DNA from: Yoonia maricola
Lineage (GTDB): Bacteria; Pseudomonadota; Alphaproteobacteria; Rhodobacterales; Rhodobacteraceae
Length of the DNA stretch: 64,000 bases
Assembly: GCF_002797915.1 (NCBI RefSeq)
Contig: NZ_PGTY01000002.1
Coordinates: 310,001-374,000 of the forward strand
Reading direction: 5' to 3'
The position numbers were made by a program, and so were the translations under genes. The notes under the pieces are model-generated. The model did not search any database. It saw nothing but the letters and a program-made list of their open reading frames with translations, and had not been told where the DNA came from. Below are positions 26,078 through 35,681 of the stretch, piece after piece (the first letter of the stretch is position 1; every line of letters begins with the position of its first letter).

Positions 26078-27004
26078 TTAACCGTTCCACCCTTTCCGCC
26101 TTGGCACCCTCACAGCCAACATCGGTTTGATGAGCGGCGATCGGAAACGGTTCAGATCAAGCGCTTCGTGCACGCCTGTCACGACTTCCCCATCGATCTG
26201 AGTTTGGACCGCGGAGCGTGAGTAGAACGGCGCGTCCAGCATGTTCAGCACCTGTTTAGGCGTCACCCCCAGATCCGCTCGTGTTTCGCGCATCACCTGC
26301 CAAAGCGACCGTTTGAAACGCTTGCGCGGCGGGGCCTGAACGATCTTGGCGCCGCCCGCACCGTCAAATGCAATCGCCGTGTCGAGGGTTGTTCCGTCAC
26401 GCCGCACCGCATCGTAGATGCAAGTCGCGCCGGTCTTGGTTGGGTAGCGTCCCCATGTCCAGAAGCTGAAGTCTTCTTCGAGCGACCGCGTGCCGAAGTT
26501 GCTGTCGAAGTAACCATGCCCCGACCATTGCCACCCCTTCGCTTCCAGATCGACCTTGATGTCAGAGGACGGCGCGAAGGGCCGCCAGATATGCGCGCCA
26601 TCCGGTGTCAGAGGCAGTTCGACTGACGTCATTGCCTGAGGCGTGACGGTGATTTGGCCACGAACCCGGCTGATCAGGGGCGGGCTGCTGATTTCGTTGA
26701 TATCGATGATTAATTCGTTACCCGTCCAGTGCATTGCCGAGGGACCCACCTGAAAGACATCTGGCGTTGTGCGCAGCGCTGCCCGCCCCCGGTCCGTCAT
26801 GGTGAACCGCCCGCCCGGCCCGTAGGTCGCGACATTGATACAGCAGTGATTTGCCGGGTCCTTACGCCCGGACCACGCATACCATGGTGAAAAGACCGAT
26901 CCGATAAACCCTATGATGGAGACTGCTTTCGTCCCACAGTCGCTGATCCCGTCAACGTACCACCACGCATAGCCATTGGGCGGGACGTCAAGGTGGAAGC
27001 ATGG
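26078..27004 (-). CDS. crtC: carotenoid 1,2-hydratase (hydroxyneurosporene synthase)
   Basis: Adds water to the psi end group of neurosporene or lycopene in the spheroidene pathway. Recognisable from FHLDVPPNGYAWWYVDGISD onward, then IIGFIGSVFSPWYAWSGR, DPANHCCINVATYGPGGRF, WQWSGHGYFDSNFGTRSLEE and FSFWTWGRY. The core of about 305 residues fits the family. The start is uncertain: the frame is open up to ATG 27292, but the upstream 95 codons are out-of-frame crtD coding sequence, and no ATG, GTG or TTG exists between 27292 and the conserved N-terminus (CTG 27088 does). The end given at 27004 marks where homology begins. It overlaps the crtD 3' end by about 90 bases, so the two are translationally coupled. 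Confidence 0.88.
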   Translation of the reverse strand, partial: PCFHLDVPPNGYAWWYVDGISDCGTKAVSIIGFIGSVFSPWYAWSGRKDPANHCCINVATYGPGGRFTMTDRGRAALRTTPDVFQVGPSAMHWTGNELIIDINEISSPPLISRVRGQITVTPQAMTSVELPLTPDGAHIWRPFAPSSDIKVDLEAKGWQWSGHGYFDSNFGTRSLEEDFSFWTWGRYPTKTGATCIYDAVRRDGTTLDTAIAFDGAGGAKIVQAPPRKRFKRSLWQVMRETRADLGVTPKQVLNMLDAPFYSRSAVQTQIDGEVVTGVHEALDLNRFRSPLIKPMLAVRVPRRKGWNG

Positions 27005-28464
27005 TCCGTCATGATCGCCGCGGCCGCGTGCTGGCCTGAGAGCGTCGCCATCGGGACCCCCGCCCCCGGATGTGCCCCGCCCCCGCAGAGGTACAGCCCC
27101 GGTACTTTCGTCCGTGCTGTCGGGCGTTTGAAGGCCGCCATCAGCCCGTGCGGGCTCCGCCCGTAAAGGGAACCGAGGCTCGCCGGAAACAGCGCGTCGA
27201 ACCCCTGCGGCGTGGTCAGCGCGTCCGGCCCCGGTGTTGGACTGAACGTCAGGCCGAAGTCGCGGAACCGCTTGAAAATCTGTGTCTGACATGGGGGTTT
27301 TTCCTTTTCAGGGTCGCGTGGAATGGGCGGGCCGTTCATGATGATCTCAAACCGCTGCAATGCGTCGGGGGTAGCCTGTCCATGGTCTTGGGCGCAAAGA
27401 TAAAGGGTGGCGTCGGTTGGCATTTCGCCTTTGGCGATTGCATTGAATTCGGCCTTCGGATCGTGGCCGAAAAAAACCGTATGATGCGCCAAATCAACAC
27501 CGCTTGGAACCGCCGCAAAGGCATGAACAAAGGCCGAAAGGCTACGCGGTGTCACGTGGTTTTTGCTGACAGCTGCCTTCCCACCCTCTCCTAGCAACCC
27601 AGCTTCCAAAGCACGCGGATCGCCATTGAATAGGACCATATCGGCGGGGAAGTGGCCTGCGTCTGTCTGCACCCCGCTGATCCGCCCGTTTTGCCGGGTG
27701 ATGCGGGTAACGGGGGTGTTGTAGTGGAAGGTTGCACCCCGCGCCTTGGCCAAGCTTGCAATGGTTTGTGCCAGTTGGTGCATGCCGCCTTGGACAGACC
27801 AGACGCCCTGCGCCTCTGCTTGCCAGATCAGCGATAGGATCGCCGGGGCGGCATAGGGTGAGCCGCCGACATAGGTGGCGTAGCGTCCGAATAACTGGGC
27901 GAGGCGTGGATCGCTGAAAGACCGTTTCAGCAACCCCGCCATTGTTTGATGCGGTGCCATATCGGGGATCAGGCTGGGCTGCGCCAACACCGTTTTCGTG
28001 ACTGCCATCTTGTTCGGTTCAGCGGTCCGCATCATCGGTGCATCAAAAGCTTTGAACAGGCGTTGTGCGCGTGCTGAGAAGGCTTCGAATTCCTGGCCGG
28101 CCTTTGTGCCAAAAGTTGCAGTCACATTGGCGAGACTTGTCGCGGGGTCAGCATTCAGATCAAGCGTTGCCCCATCATCCCAGTAGTGCCGCGCCAGCGT
28201 GATGAGTGGTTGCAGGGTCAGGTGGTCGTCCAATGTTTCGTCCACATCGGCAAAGAGCGCCTCAAACACCGGCCGCATCGTCAGCACTGTTGGTCCTGCA
28301 TCCACTGGTCCCGCGTCTGACGCAACCGTGCGCATCTTGCCCCCCGGTGCGCTGTGCATATCCAGCACCGTGACGTCGCACCCTTGATGGCTGAGGCGCA
28401 ATGCCGCTGCCAGCCCACCGATCCCGGCGCCAATCACAGTGATTTTGGGTGAATCCGCTTTCAT
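26911..28464 (-). CDS. crtD: 1-hydroxycarotenoid 3,4-desaturase (methoxyneurosporene dehydrogenase)
   Basis: Introduces the 3,4 double bond into 1-hydroxy- or methoxy-carotenoids. It belongs to the CrtI-type flavoprotein desaturases. The 517-residue protein begins with the dinucleotide-binding motif ITVIGAGIGGLAAALRLSHQ (about 8-27) and PGGKMRTV. It ends in the FAD-binding block GLYLCGGGAHPGAGVPMATL, about residues 455-475. The last 30 or so residues look unconserved and coincide with the crtC overlap. It is divergent from crtE across a PpsR-type operator. Confidence 0.92.
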   Translation of the reverse strand: MKADSPKITVIGAGIGGLAAALRLSHQGCDVTVLDMHSAPGGKMRTVASDAGPVDAGPTVLTMRPVFEALFADVDETLDDHLTLQPLITLARHYWDDGATLDLNADPATSLANVTATFGTKAGQEFEAFSARAQRLFKAFDAPMMRTAEPNKMAVTKTVLAQPSLIPDMAPHQTMAGLLKRSFSDPRLAQLFGRYATYVGGSPYAAPAILSLIWQAEAQGVWSVQGGMHQLAQTIASLAKARGATFHYNTPVTRITRQNGRISGVQTDAGHFPADMVLFNGDPRALEAGLLGEGGKAAVSKNHVTPRSLSAFVHAFAAVPSGVDLAHHTVFFGHDPKAEFNAIAKGEMPTDATLYLCAQDHGQATPDALQRFEIIMNGPPIPRDPEKEKPPCQTQIFKRFRDFGLTFSPTPGPDALTTPQGFDALFPASLGSLYGRSPHGLMAAFKRPTARTKVPGLYLCGGGAHPGAGVPMATLSGQHAAAAIMTDHASTLTSRPMAMRGGTLTGSATVGRKQSPS

Positions 28465-28480
28465 ACGCTTGTGAGTCGCC

Positions 28481-28524
28481 AGTTACCTTTGATTTACATT
28501 GACATATGTAAACTAAAATAGACA
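28481..28524. promoter_or_regulatory. PpsR/CrtJ-type operator pair, crtD/crtE divergent promoter
   Basis: TGT at 28507-28509 and ACA at 28522-28524 are separated by exactly 12 bases, the known CrtJ/PpsR recognition pattern TGT-N12-ACA. A near match (AGT-N12-ACA, 28481-28498) lies eight bases upstream, the tandem spacing used by these repressors. A -35-like TTGACA is at 28499-28504, between the two. Aerobic or high-light repression of crtD and crtE is inferred. Confidence 0.75.
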
Positions 28525-28548
28525 CTATAGATTGCAAAGGAGACGCGG

Positions 28549-29430
28549 ATGAGAATCTCAGAGCGTATTGACGCGACCATGGCTCAGGCGATTGCCAGCG
28601 GTCAGGGCGGCGTGGCCCCGGTCAAGCTTGCGGCTGCGTTGGAATATGCCGTTACCCCCGGCGGCGCGCGGATTAGACCTACAATCCTGACGTCTGTCGC
28701 GATGGCGTGCGGTGATGATCGCCCTGCGCTGACGAATGCCGCCGCCGTTGCATTGGAAGTGATCCACTGCGCCAGCCTTGTGCATGATGACCTGCCTTGC
28801 TTTGATGATGCTGATTTGCGGCGCGGCAAGCCCGCGTTGCATCATGCCTATTCCGAGCCTTTGGCGGTGCTGACAGGCGACAGCCTGATCATCATGGGTT
28901 TTCAGATACTGGCGCGCGCTGCGGCTGACACGCCGGACCGGGCGCTGCGCCTGATTGATATCCTTGGCACGCGGACGGGCATGCCCTTTGGGATTTGCGC
29001 GGGTCAAGGTTGGGAGAGCGAAGATGAGATTGATCTCTCTGCCTACCATCAGGCCAAGACCGGGGCGCTCTTTATTGCGGCCACCCAGATGGGTGCGGTT
29101 GCCGCTGGTCAGGAAGCAGAGCCATGGGAAGAGCTGGGCGCGCGTATTGGTGAGGCCTTTCAGGTCGCTGACGATCTGCGCGATGCACTGTGTGATGAGG
29201 AAACCTTGGGCAAACCCGCCGGTCAGGATGATCTGCATGGCCGCCCTAATGCGGTCGCCGCATATGGGGTGAAGGGAGCGATCCAGCGCTTTGACGACAT
29301 TCTGGGAGGGGCGATTTCGTCGATCCCGGCGTGTCCGGGTGAGGCCGCTTTGGCGCAGATGGTGCGTGCTTACGCCGATAAACTGGTGCCAGCAGGCGTG
29401 CGCGACAGGCCCACTGTTCCGGGCGAATAA
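28549..29430 (+). CDS. crtE: geranylgeranyl diphosphate synthase
   Basis: Elongates farnesyl diphosphate to geranylgeranyl diphosphate for carotenoids and the bacteriochlorophyll tail. 293 residues. The first aspartate-rich motif is DDLPCFDDADLRRG (residues 80-93), with PGGARIRP ahead of it (about 38-45), and the second is QVADDLRD. ATG 28549 follows AAAGGAG. The stop overlaps the crtF start (TAATG). Confidence 0.95.
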   Translation: MRISERIDATMAQAIASGQGGVAPVKLAAALEYAVTPGGARIRPTILTSVAMACGDDRPALTNAAAVALEVIHCASLVHDDLPCFDDADLRRGKPALHHAYSEPLAVLTGDSLIIMGFQILARAAADTPDRALRLIDILGTRTGMPFGICAGQGWESEDEIDLSAYHQAKTGALFIAATQMGAVAAGQEAEPWEELGARIGEAFQVADDLRDALCDEETLGKPAGQDDLHGRPNAVAAYGVKGAIQRFDDILGGAISSIPACPGEAALAQMVRAYADKLVPAGVRDRPTVPGE

Positions 29431-30578
29431 TGAAAGACATTGACATCCCCTTGCCCAAACCCGCGCTGCCGCGTGGGGCTGCGAAGCGATCTGGTTATCT
29501 GACCCGCCTTGTGGCCTCGCAGGGGTTTCAGGCCTGGGCGGCGCGTTTCCCGCTGACGCGGCGCTTGGTTCGGTCCGAAGGCGAGGCGATGTTCGATCTT
29601 GTCGCCGGGTTTTGCCACAGTCAGATCTTGCAGGCTGTTGTACGGCTGCAGATACCGCAACTGTTGTTGGAGCGTGAGTTGAGCGCTGATGCGCTGGCCC
29701 TTGAGGTCGATATTCCGCAAGAGCGCTTGCAGGTCTTGCTGGCCGCTGCGACCTCTTTGCAACTGATCAAGCAGCGCCGGTCGGGGCGTTTTGCGCTGAC
29801 CACCAGAGGCGCCGCATTGGCGGGCGTGCCGGGGCTGCCGGGGATGATCGCGCACCACTATGTGCTTTACCGCGACCTTGCTGATCCTGTTGCCTTCTTT
29901 CGGGGGGATGTTGATACCGAACTGGCCGCATTTTGGCCCTATGTCTTTGGCGCAGGTGGCGCAACTGATCCAACGACAACGGCCACCTATTCGCAACTTA
30001 TGGCCGACAGTCAGGTGCTTGTGGCGGAAGACACACTGGCGGCGGTCAAGCTGTCAGACAGCCGTCATATCCTGGATATTGGTGGTGGGACCGGGGCATT
30101 TTTGGCGGCTGTTGGTGCGGCACACCCGCATTTGCAGATGACGCTGTTTGACCTGCCCGCGGTGGCCCCCGCTGCTGCCACGCGTTTTAAGAATGCCAAC
30201 CTGACTGAACGCACCCGGATTGTACCGGGATCATTTCGTGACGATCCGCTTCCGCAAGGGGCTGATATCGTCAGTTTAGTCCGGGTTCTTTATGACCACG
30301 CCGATGAGACGGTGATCGCCTTGCTCAGATCCGTCCATGACGCCCTGCCTATTGGGGGGCGGGTCCTGATTTCGGAGCCAATGACTGGCGGCGATGCCCC
30401 GCAAAGGGCCGGCGACGCCTATTTCGCGCTTTACTGCATGGCGATGCGCACGGGGTGCGCGCGGTCACAGGTCCAGATTGCTGCACTGTTGGCGCAGGCT
30501 GGTTTTGGGCACATCCAAACACCAAAATCCCGTCGCTCATTCATCACCGCCGTTGTTGAAGGTGTAAGACAAAGTTGA
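29430..30578 (+). CDS. crtF: demethylspheroidene (hydroxyneurosporene) O-methyltransferase
   Basis: Methylates the 1-hydroxyl group of carotenoids with S-adenosylmethionine. 382 residues: an N-terminal dimerisation/winged-helix region (LQIPQLLLERELSADALALE, about 73-92) and a methyltransferase domain with ILDIGGGTGAFLAAVGAAHP (about 214-233) and GADIVSLVRVLYDHAD. It is coupled to crtE by TAATG. The first PpsR-type site of bchC overlaps its stop codon. Confidence 0.94.
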   Translation: MKDIDIPLPKPALPRGAAKRSGYLTRLVASQGFQAWAARFPLTRRLVRSEGEAMFDLVAGFCHSQILQAVVRLQIPQLLLERELSADALALEVDIPQERLQVLLAAATSLQLIKQRRSGRFALTTRGAALAGVPGLPGMIAHHYVLYRDLADPVAFFRGDVDTELAAFWPYVFGAGGATDPTTTATYSQLMADSQVLVAEDTLAAVKLSDSRHILDIGGGTGAFLAAVGAAHPHLQMTLFDLPAVAPAAATRFKNANLTERTRIVPGSFRDDPLPQGADIVSLVRVLYDHADETVIALLRSVHDALPIGGRVLISEPMTGGDAPQRAGDAYFALYCMAMRTGCARSQVQIAALLAQAGFGHIQTPKSRRSFITAVVEGVRQS

Positions 30579-30580
30579 CA
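30563..30580. promoter_or_regulatory. PpsR/CrtJ-type operator 1 of bchC
   Basis: TGT (30563-30565), 12 bases, ACA (30578-30580). It overlaps the last codons of crtF and is seven bases from operator 2. Confidence 0.85.
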
Positions 30581-30587
30581 CATTAGA

Positions 30588-30605
30588 TGTCTAAAATAAT
30601 TGACA
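30588..30605. promoter_or_regulatory. PpsR/CrtJ-type operator 2 of bchC
   Basis: TGT (30588-30590), 12 bases, ACA (30603-30605). The right half lies inside the -35 element of the bchC promoter, so a bound repressor would block RNA polymerase. The tandem design is the one known at bchC of Rhodobacter. Confidence 0.88.
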
Positions 30606-30627
30606 CTACGGCAAGTGAGGCTAAACT
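30600..30627 (+). promoter_or_regulatory. bchC promoter, sigma-70 type
   Basis: TTGACA at 30600-30605 is followed after 16 bases by TAAACT at 30622-30627. It overlaps PpsR-type operator 2 and leaves a leader of about 55 bases before the bchC start. Confidence 0.6.
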
Positions 30628-30687
30628 AAGGCGAGACAGAGTGTCGCAGTTAATGCGCTGATGATCTGTCTGGCAGAGGAGGAAACG

Positions 30688-31626
30688 TTGGAAACAAAGG
30701 CCGTTATCCTATCAGCCCCAGGAAAGCTGGCGCTTGATAAGGTGGGAATCGTTCCGCCTGCGGCTGACGATATCGTCGTCGCTATCAGGCATTCCGGCAT
30801 TTCTACTGGCACCGAAAAGCTGTTTTGGACGGGCGAGATGCCCCCGTTTCCCGGCATGGGCTATCCTCTGATCCCCGGATATGAGGCCGCCGGCGAAGTG
30901 ATCGAAGCTGGCGCTGACAGTGGTTACCGCGTGGGCGAGCATGTCTTTGTGCCGGGTGCCAGCTGCTACGAAGGGGCCTATGGTCTGTTTGGGGCTGCGG
31001 CCCAAACGATTGTGACTAACGCCGCGCGCGTCACGCGCATCGATCGTGGGTTGGGTGCCGCTGGTGCCTTGCTCGCACTTGCCGCCACAGCCCGTCATGC
31101 GATGGCTGGGCCGAACAAGGCCGTGCCTGATCTGATCATTGGCCACGGTGTTCTAGGCCGCCTTCTGGCGCGGTTGACTGTCGCCTCGGGCGCGCCTGCG
31201 CCCACCGTTTGGGAGGTCGATCCGCTGCGCATGGATGGCGCTGATGGCTATCAGGTGACAACGCCTGAGTTGGACGCGCGTCGCGACTACAAATCAGTTT
31301 ACGACGCATCTGGTCGCGGTGATCTGCTGAACGACTGGATCGGCCGCATTGCCAAGGGTGGCGAGATTGTTTTGGCCGGTTTCTATTCTGCGCCGCTGCA
31401 ATTCGCCTTTCCGCCCGCTTTCATGAAAGAGGCCCGGTTCCGCATCAGCGCCGAATGGGCGGCTGATGACATGACCGCAACCAAAGCCTTGGTTGAGGCG
31501 GGCACATTGGAACTGGCCGATTTGATCACTCACCAACAACCCGCCGAGCTCGCCAGCGGCGCTTATAAGACCGCGTTCACCGATCCTGCGTGTCTGAAGA
31601 TGATTTTGAATTGGGGAACAGCATGA
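30688..31626 (+). CDS. bchC: 3-hydroxyethyl bacteriochlorophyllide a dehydrogenase
   Basis: Oxidises the C3 hydroxyethyl side chain to the acetyl group of bacteriochlorophyll a, with NAD. It belongs to the medium-chain dehydrogenase family. From TTG 30688 the protein has 312 residues (ETKAVILSAPGKL opening), preceded by AGAGGAGG; ATG 30661 is in frame but has no ribosome-binding site. Motifs are HSGISTGTEKLFWTGEMPPF, the YPLIPGYEAAGEVIEAG block, and the nucleotide-binding stretch DLIIGHGVLGRLLARL. It overlaps bchX by four bases. Confidence 0.94.
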   Translation: METKAVILSAPGKLALDKVGIVPPAADDIVVAIRHSGISTGTEKLFWTGEMPPFPGMGYPLIPGYEAAGEVIEAGADSGYRVGEHVFVPGASCYEGAYGLFGAAAQTIVTNAARVTRIDRGLGAAGALLALAATARHAMAGPNKAVPDLIIGHGVLGRLLARLTVASGAPAPTVWEVDPLRMDGADGYQVTTPELDARRDYKSVYDASGRGDLLNDWIGRIAKGGEIVLAGFYSAPLQFAFPPAFMKEARFRISAEWAADDMTATKALVEAGTLELADLITHQQPAELASGAYKTAFTDPACLKMILNWGTA

Positions 31627-32627
31627 AAGACGAAATACCAAACCTGAAGGATTTCGATCAGCGTTTGCGGGATGAGGCGCATGAAGAGCCGACCCTCGAA
31701 GTGCCGCAGGGTGAGCCGACCTCAAAAACCCAGATCATCGCGATCTATGGCAAGGGCGGTATTGGTAAATCATTCACGCTGGCCAACCTCAGCCATATGA
31801 TGGCCGAGATGGGCAAGCGCGTGCTGCTGATTGGTTGCGACCCCAAGTCTGACACAACCAGCCTGCTGTTTGGCGGCAAGGCCTGCCCGACGATTATCGA
31901 GACATCAGCCAAGAAGAAACTGTCCGGTGAAGAGGTTGCCATCGGCGATGTCTGCTTCAAGCGCGGCGGTGTTTTTGCAATGGAACTTGGCGGCCCCGAA
32001 GTGGGCCGTGGCTGCGGTGGCCGTGGGATCATCCACGGGTTTGAACTGCTTGAAAAACTGGGGTTCCACGATTGGGACTTTGACTATGTGTTGCTCGACT
32101 TTTTGGGTGACGTGGTTTGCGGCGGCTTCGGCCTGCCGATCGCGCGCGATATGGCGCAGAAAGTGATTTTGGTGGGATCCAATGACCTGCAGTCCTTATA
32201 TGTTGCTAACAATGTCTGTTCAGCAGTCGAATACTTCCGCAAGCTTGGAGGTAATGTTGGGGTGGCCGGGCTTGTTATCAACAAGGACGACGGGACCGGA
32301 GAAGCCCAAGCTTTCGCCGAGGCAGTTAACATTCCAGTCCTTGCTGCAATTCCACAAGACGACGACCTGAGAAAGAAATCCGCGAACTATCAGATCGTCG
32401 GCACCAACGAAAGCCAATGGGGCCCGATGTTTGAAGGTCTGGCCGAGGCAGTGGGCGTGGCCCCGCCTGTGCGTCCGACGCCGCTGGATCAAGACGGATT
32501 GCTGGGCCTGTTCGATGCCAAGGATACCGGTGGCGACTATCAGTTGGTCCCGGCCACTGACGTCGACATGCGCGGCAAAAATGCTAAGCCCAAAGAAAGC
32601 CTAGAGGTCATCTATGATGACGCATGA
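31623..32627 (+). CDS. bchX: chlorophyllide a reductase iron protein, subunit X
   Basis: ATP-dependent electron donor of chlorophyllide a oxidoreductase (BchXYZ), which reduces ring B. It is NifH/BchL-like. 334 residues from ATG 31623, in ATGA overlap with bchC. The P-loop is IYGKGGIGKSFT (about 41-52), switch region GCDPKSDTTSLLFGG follows, and the cysteines of GRGCGGRG and DVVCGGFG are the expected [4Fe-4S] ligands shared between two subunits. The 14-base overlap with bchY supports stoichiometric translation. Confidence 0.97.
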   Translation: MKDEIPNLKDFDQRLRDEAHEEPTLEVPQGEPTSKTQIIAIYGKGGIGKSFTLANLSHMMAEMGKRVLLIGCDPKSDTTSLLFGGKACPTIIETSAKKKLSGEEVAIGDVCFKRGGVFAMELGGPEVGRGCGGRGIIHGFELLEKLGFHDWDFDYVLLDFLGDVVCGGFGLPIARDMAQKVILVGSNDLQSLYVANNVCSAVEYFRKLGGNVGVAGLVINKDDGTGEAQAFAEAVNIPVLAAIPQDDDLRKKSANYQIVGTNESQWGPMFEGLAEAVGVAPPVRPTPLDQDGLLGLFDAKDTGGDYQLVPATDVDMRGKNAKPKESLEVIYDDA

Positions 32628-34221
32628 GGCAGGCACCCAAGGCTATGAAGTTGGCTATGATGATGCTGGACAAGTCCAGATCATCGAAGGTGTTGCGCGT
32701 GAAGAGACTTCTGAAACACTGGATTCTAGTACGCAAGCCACTGCCCTAGAGGGCGGGTGCACGGCAAGCGCTGGGTCAATGGAAGCGGCAGCCCGTGCGG
32801 CGGGTAAATCCGACATCCTGGACCAATATGCGAAGGACTATCCGCAAGGCCCCCATGATCAACCGCAGAGCATGTGCCCTGCGTTCGGGTCTTTGCGTGT
32901 AGGCCTTCGGATGAAGCGCGTGGCCACGGTTCTGTCCGGTTCGGCTTGTTGTGTATACGGCCTCACGTTTGTTTCGCATTTCTACGGTGCGCGCCGGTCA
33001 GTTGGCTATGTGCCGTTCAATTCCGAAACACTGGTGACGGGTAAGCTGTTCGAGGACATTCGCGAGAGTGTGCACGATATGGCGGACCCTGATCGCTATG
33101 ACGCAATTGTCGTGACGAACCTCTGTGTGCCGACGGCATCTGGTGTGCCGCTGCGGTTACTGCCGACAGAGATTAACGGCGTGCGGATCGTGGGCATTGA
33201 TGTGCCCGGTTTTGGTATCCCGACCCATGCTGAGGCAAAAGATGTGCTTGCTGGTGCGATGCTGGCCTACGCCCGTGAAGAGATTGCGGCTGGTCCTGTG
33301 CAGGCGCCCGTTGGCGGCAAATCTGATCGCCCCGCTGTTGCGCTGATGGGCGAGATGTTCCCGGCTGATCCTATGATGATCGGCGCGATGCTGGCTCCCA
33401 TGGGTCTGGCCGCCGGTCCGGTTGTTCCGACACGAGAGTGGCGTGAACTTTATGCGGCATTGGACTGCGGCGTCGCGGCGGCGATCCACCCCTTCTACAC
33501 CTCTGCAATCCGTGAGTTCCAAGGCGCTGGCCGCAAGATTGTTGGCTCTGCTCCGGTCGGCCATGACGGTACAGCCGATTGGCTGGCGGCAATTGGTGAG
33601 GCGTACAACGTCAAGCCTGATCAGGTCGCAGCAGCTCAGAATGCCTTCTTGCCGGCGATCAAAGGTGCTTTGGCTGGCGCGCAGATTAGCGGGACTGTGA
33701 CGCTATCGGGCTATGAAGGCTCTGAGCTTTTGGTTGCGCGTCTGCTGATCGAAAGCGGCGCGGATGTGCCTTATGTCGGCACGGCGTGCCCCAAGACCGA
33801 ATGGTCGCGGCCCGATGCCGAATGGCTGGCCGCGAAGGGCGTGAAAGTGGTCTATCGTGCCTCGCTTGAGGATGACCTGGCCGCAGTTGACGCGATCAAG
33901 CCTGATCTGGCGATTGGCACGACGCCTGTCGTCCAGCACGCCAAGGAGCACGGCATTCCGTCGCTCTATTTCACCAACCTTATTTCTGCACGGCCACTCA
34001 TGGGGCCAGCGGGTGCAGGCTCGCTGGCTCAGGTCGTGAATGCCGCGATTGCTGGTAAGGAAAAGATGGACACGATGCGCGCGTTCTTTGAAGGCGTGGG
34101 CAATGAGGACACTGCGGGTGTCTGGGAAGGTGCGCCGAATTTGCGCCCTGACTTCCGTGCCGCACATCAGAAAAAGCTAGATAAAATGGCCCGCGCCGCC
34201 AAAGCGCAGGAGATGATCTGA
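32614..34221 (+). CDS. bchY: chlorophyllide a reductase subunit Y
   Basis: NifD-like half of the catalytic YZ component. 535 residues. Identified by order between bchX and bchZ and by the [21 protein letters not shown]-type region with its Cys (about 87-107), [12 protein letters not shown] (about 109-120) and [12 protein letters not shown] (about 168-179), which supply [4Fe-4S] ligands. Two consecutive ATG codons (32614 and 32617) open the frame. Its stop overlaps the bchZ start (TGATG). Confidence 0.96.
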   Translation: MMTHEAGTQGYEVGYDDAGQVQIIEGVAREETSETLDSSTQATALEGGCTASAGSMEAAARAAGKSDILDQYAKDYPQGPHDQPQSMCPAFGSLRVGLRMKRVATVLSGSACCVYGLTFVSHFYGARRSVGYVPFNSETLVTGKLFEDIRESVHDMADPDRYDAIVVTNLCVPTASGVPLRLLPTEINGVRIVGIDVPGFGIPTHAEAKDVLAGAMLAYAREEIAAGPVQAPVGGKSDRPAVALMGEMFPADPMMIGAMLAPMGLAAGPVVPTREWRELYAALDCGVAAAIHPFYTSAIREFQGAGRKIVGSAPVGHDGTADWLAAIGEAYNVKPDQVAAAQNAFLPAIKGALAGAQISGTVTLSGYEGSELLVARLLIESGADVPYVGTACPKTEWSRPDAEWLAAKGVKVVYRASLEDDLAAVDAIKPDLAIGTTPVVQHAKEHGIPSLYFTNLISARPLMGPAGAGSLAQVVNAAIAGKEKMDTMRAFFEGVGNEDTAGVWEGAPNLRPDFRAAHQKKLDKMARAAKAQEMI

Positions 34222-35681
34222 TGCTTGTCACTGATCATGATCGCGCGGGCGGATATTGGGGGGCAGTCTATGCCTTCTGTGCCGTGAAGGGCTTACAGGT
34301 TGTTATTGATGGTCCGGTTGGCTGCGAAAATCTGCCGGTGACCTCTGTACTTCACTACACCGATGGTTTGCCGCCGCATGAGTTGCCAATTGTGGTGACT
34401 GGTCTTGCTGAGAGCGAGATGGGTGAAGGCACAGAGGAAGCGATGAAGCGGGCTTGGGAAACGCTTGATCCTGCTTTGCCTGCTGTTGTTGTCACCGGCT
34501 CAATTGCCGAGATGATTGGCGGCGGTGTCACACCGCAAGGCACCAATATTCAGCGTTTCCTGCCGCGCACCATCGATGAGGATCAGTGGGAATGTGCGGA
34601 CCGCGCGATGACGTGGATTTTCACGGAATTTGGCATGACCAAAGGCCGTATGCCGCCTGAGAAGAAGCGCGAAGAGGGGGCCAAGCCCCGCGTTAACATT
34701 CTGGGGCCAATGTATGGCGCGTTCAACATGCCATCTGATCTGGCTGAGATACGGCGTCTGGTCGAAGGCATTGGGGCTGAGATCAACATGGTCATGCCCT
34801 TGGGCGCACATGTAGCCGAGATGCGCAATCTGGTGAATGCCGATGTGAACGTCACGATGTACCGCGAGTTTGGCCGGGGCCTTTGTGAGGTGCTGGGTAA
34901 GCCATATTTGCAAGCGCCATTTGGTATTGATTCAACGACAAAATTCCTGCGCAAGCTGGGTGAGTTGACGGGCCTCGACCCTGAACCATTCATTGAGCAA
35001 GAGAAGCATTCCACCATCAAACCCGTTTGGGATTTGTGGCGGTCGGTCACGCAAGACTTCTTTGCCACCGCTGAGTTCGCGATTGTTGCGAACGAGACCT
35101 ACGCCCGTGGTGTCCGGCACTACCTTGAGGGTGATCTGGGCTTTCCTTGTGCTTTTGCAGTGGCCCGTTGCCGCGGCAAGAAGACCAATAATGACGAAGT
35201 GCGCAGCATGTTGCATAGCAAGCGGCCTTTGATCGTCTTGGGCTCCATCAACGAGAAAATGTATATGGCCGAGATGAAGGCGGGGCATGGCCCATCGCCG
35301 GTATTCATCCCTGCCAGTTTCCCCGGTGCTGCGATCCGCCGTGCGACCGGCACGCCGTTTATGGGCTACGCCGGTGCGACCTATCTGCTGCAAGAGGTCT
35401 GTAATGGCCTGTTTGATGCGCTGTTCCATATCTTGCCGCTGGGCACCGATATGGATGCGACCGACGCCACCCTGACACCACTGCGCCGCGATTTCCCTTG
35501 GGATGCCGATGCGCAGGCCAAGCTTGATCAGATCGTAGCGACCCACCCAATCCTGACACGGATTTCTGCCGCTAAGACGCTGCGTGATGCAGCCGAGCGT
35601 GCGGCCCTCGACGCCGGCAACGACCGGGTTGTTCTAGAAACTGTCGAAACACTCGAAACATCTAATGGAGGACGCAAATGA
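34221..35681 (+). CDS. bchZ: chlorophyllide a reductase subunit Z
   Basis: NifK-like half of the catalytic component. 486 residues starting [20 protein letters not shown]. Cluster-ligand regions are [20 protein letters not shown] (about 28-47) and [12 protein letters not shown]. The C-terminal NifK-like fold includes [20 protein letters not shown]-type sequence. Its last four bases overlap pufQ, linking bchCXYZ directly to the puf genes, as in the classic superoperon. Confidence 0.96.
   Translation: MLVTDHDRAGGYWGAVYAFCAVKGLQVVIDGPVGCENLPVTSVLHYTDGLPPHELPIVVTGLAESEMGEGTEEAMKRAWETLDPALPAVVVTGSIAEMIGGGVTPQGTNIQRFLPRTIDEDQWECADRAMTWIFTEFGMTKGRMPPEKKREEGAKPRVNILGPMYGAFNMPSDLAEIRRLVEGIGAEINMVMPLGAHVAEMRNLVNADVNVTMYREFGRGLCEVLGKPYLQAPFGIDSTTKFLRKLGELTGLDPEPFIEQEKHSTIKPVWDLWRSVTQDFFATAEFAIVANETYARGVRHYLEGDLGFPCAFAVARCRGKKTNNDEVRSMLHSKRPLIVLGSINEKMYMAEMKAGHGPSPVFIPASFPGAAIRRATGTPFMGYAGATYLLQEVCNGLFDALFHILPLGTDMDATDATLTPLRRDFPWDADAQAKLDQIVATHPILTRISAAKTLRDAAERAALDAGNDRVVLETVETLETSNGGRK

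Noticed and set aside
27005-27292. CrtC extended to ATG 27292
   Set aside because: The added residues are Arg/Gly/Asp-rich out-of-frame crtD sequence without resemblance to CrtC.
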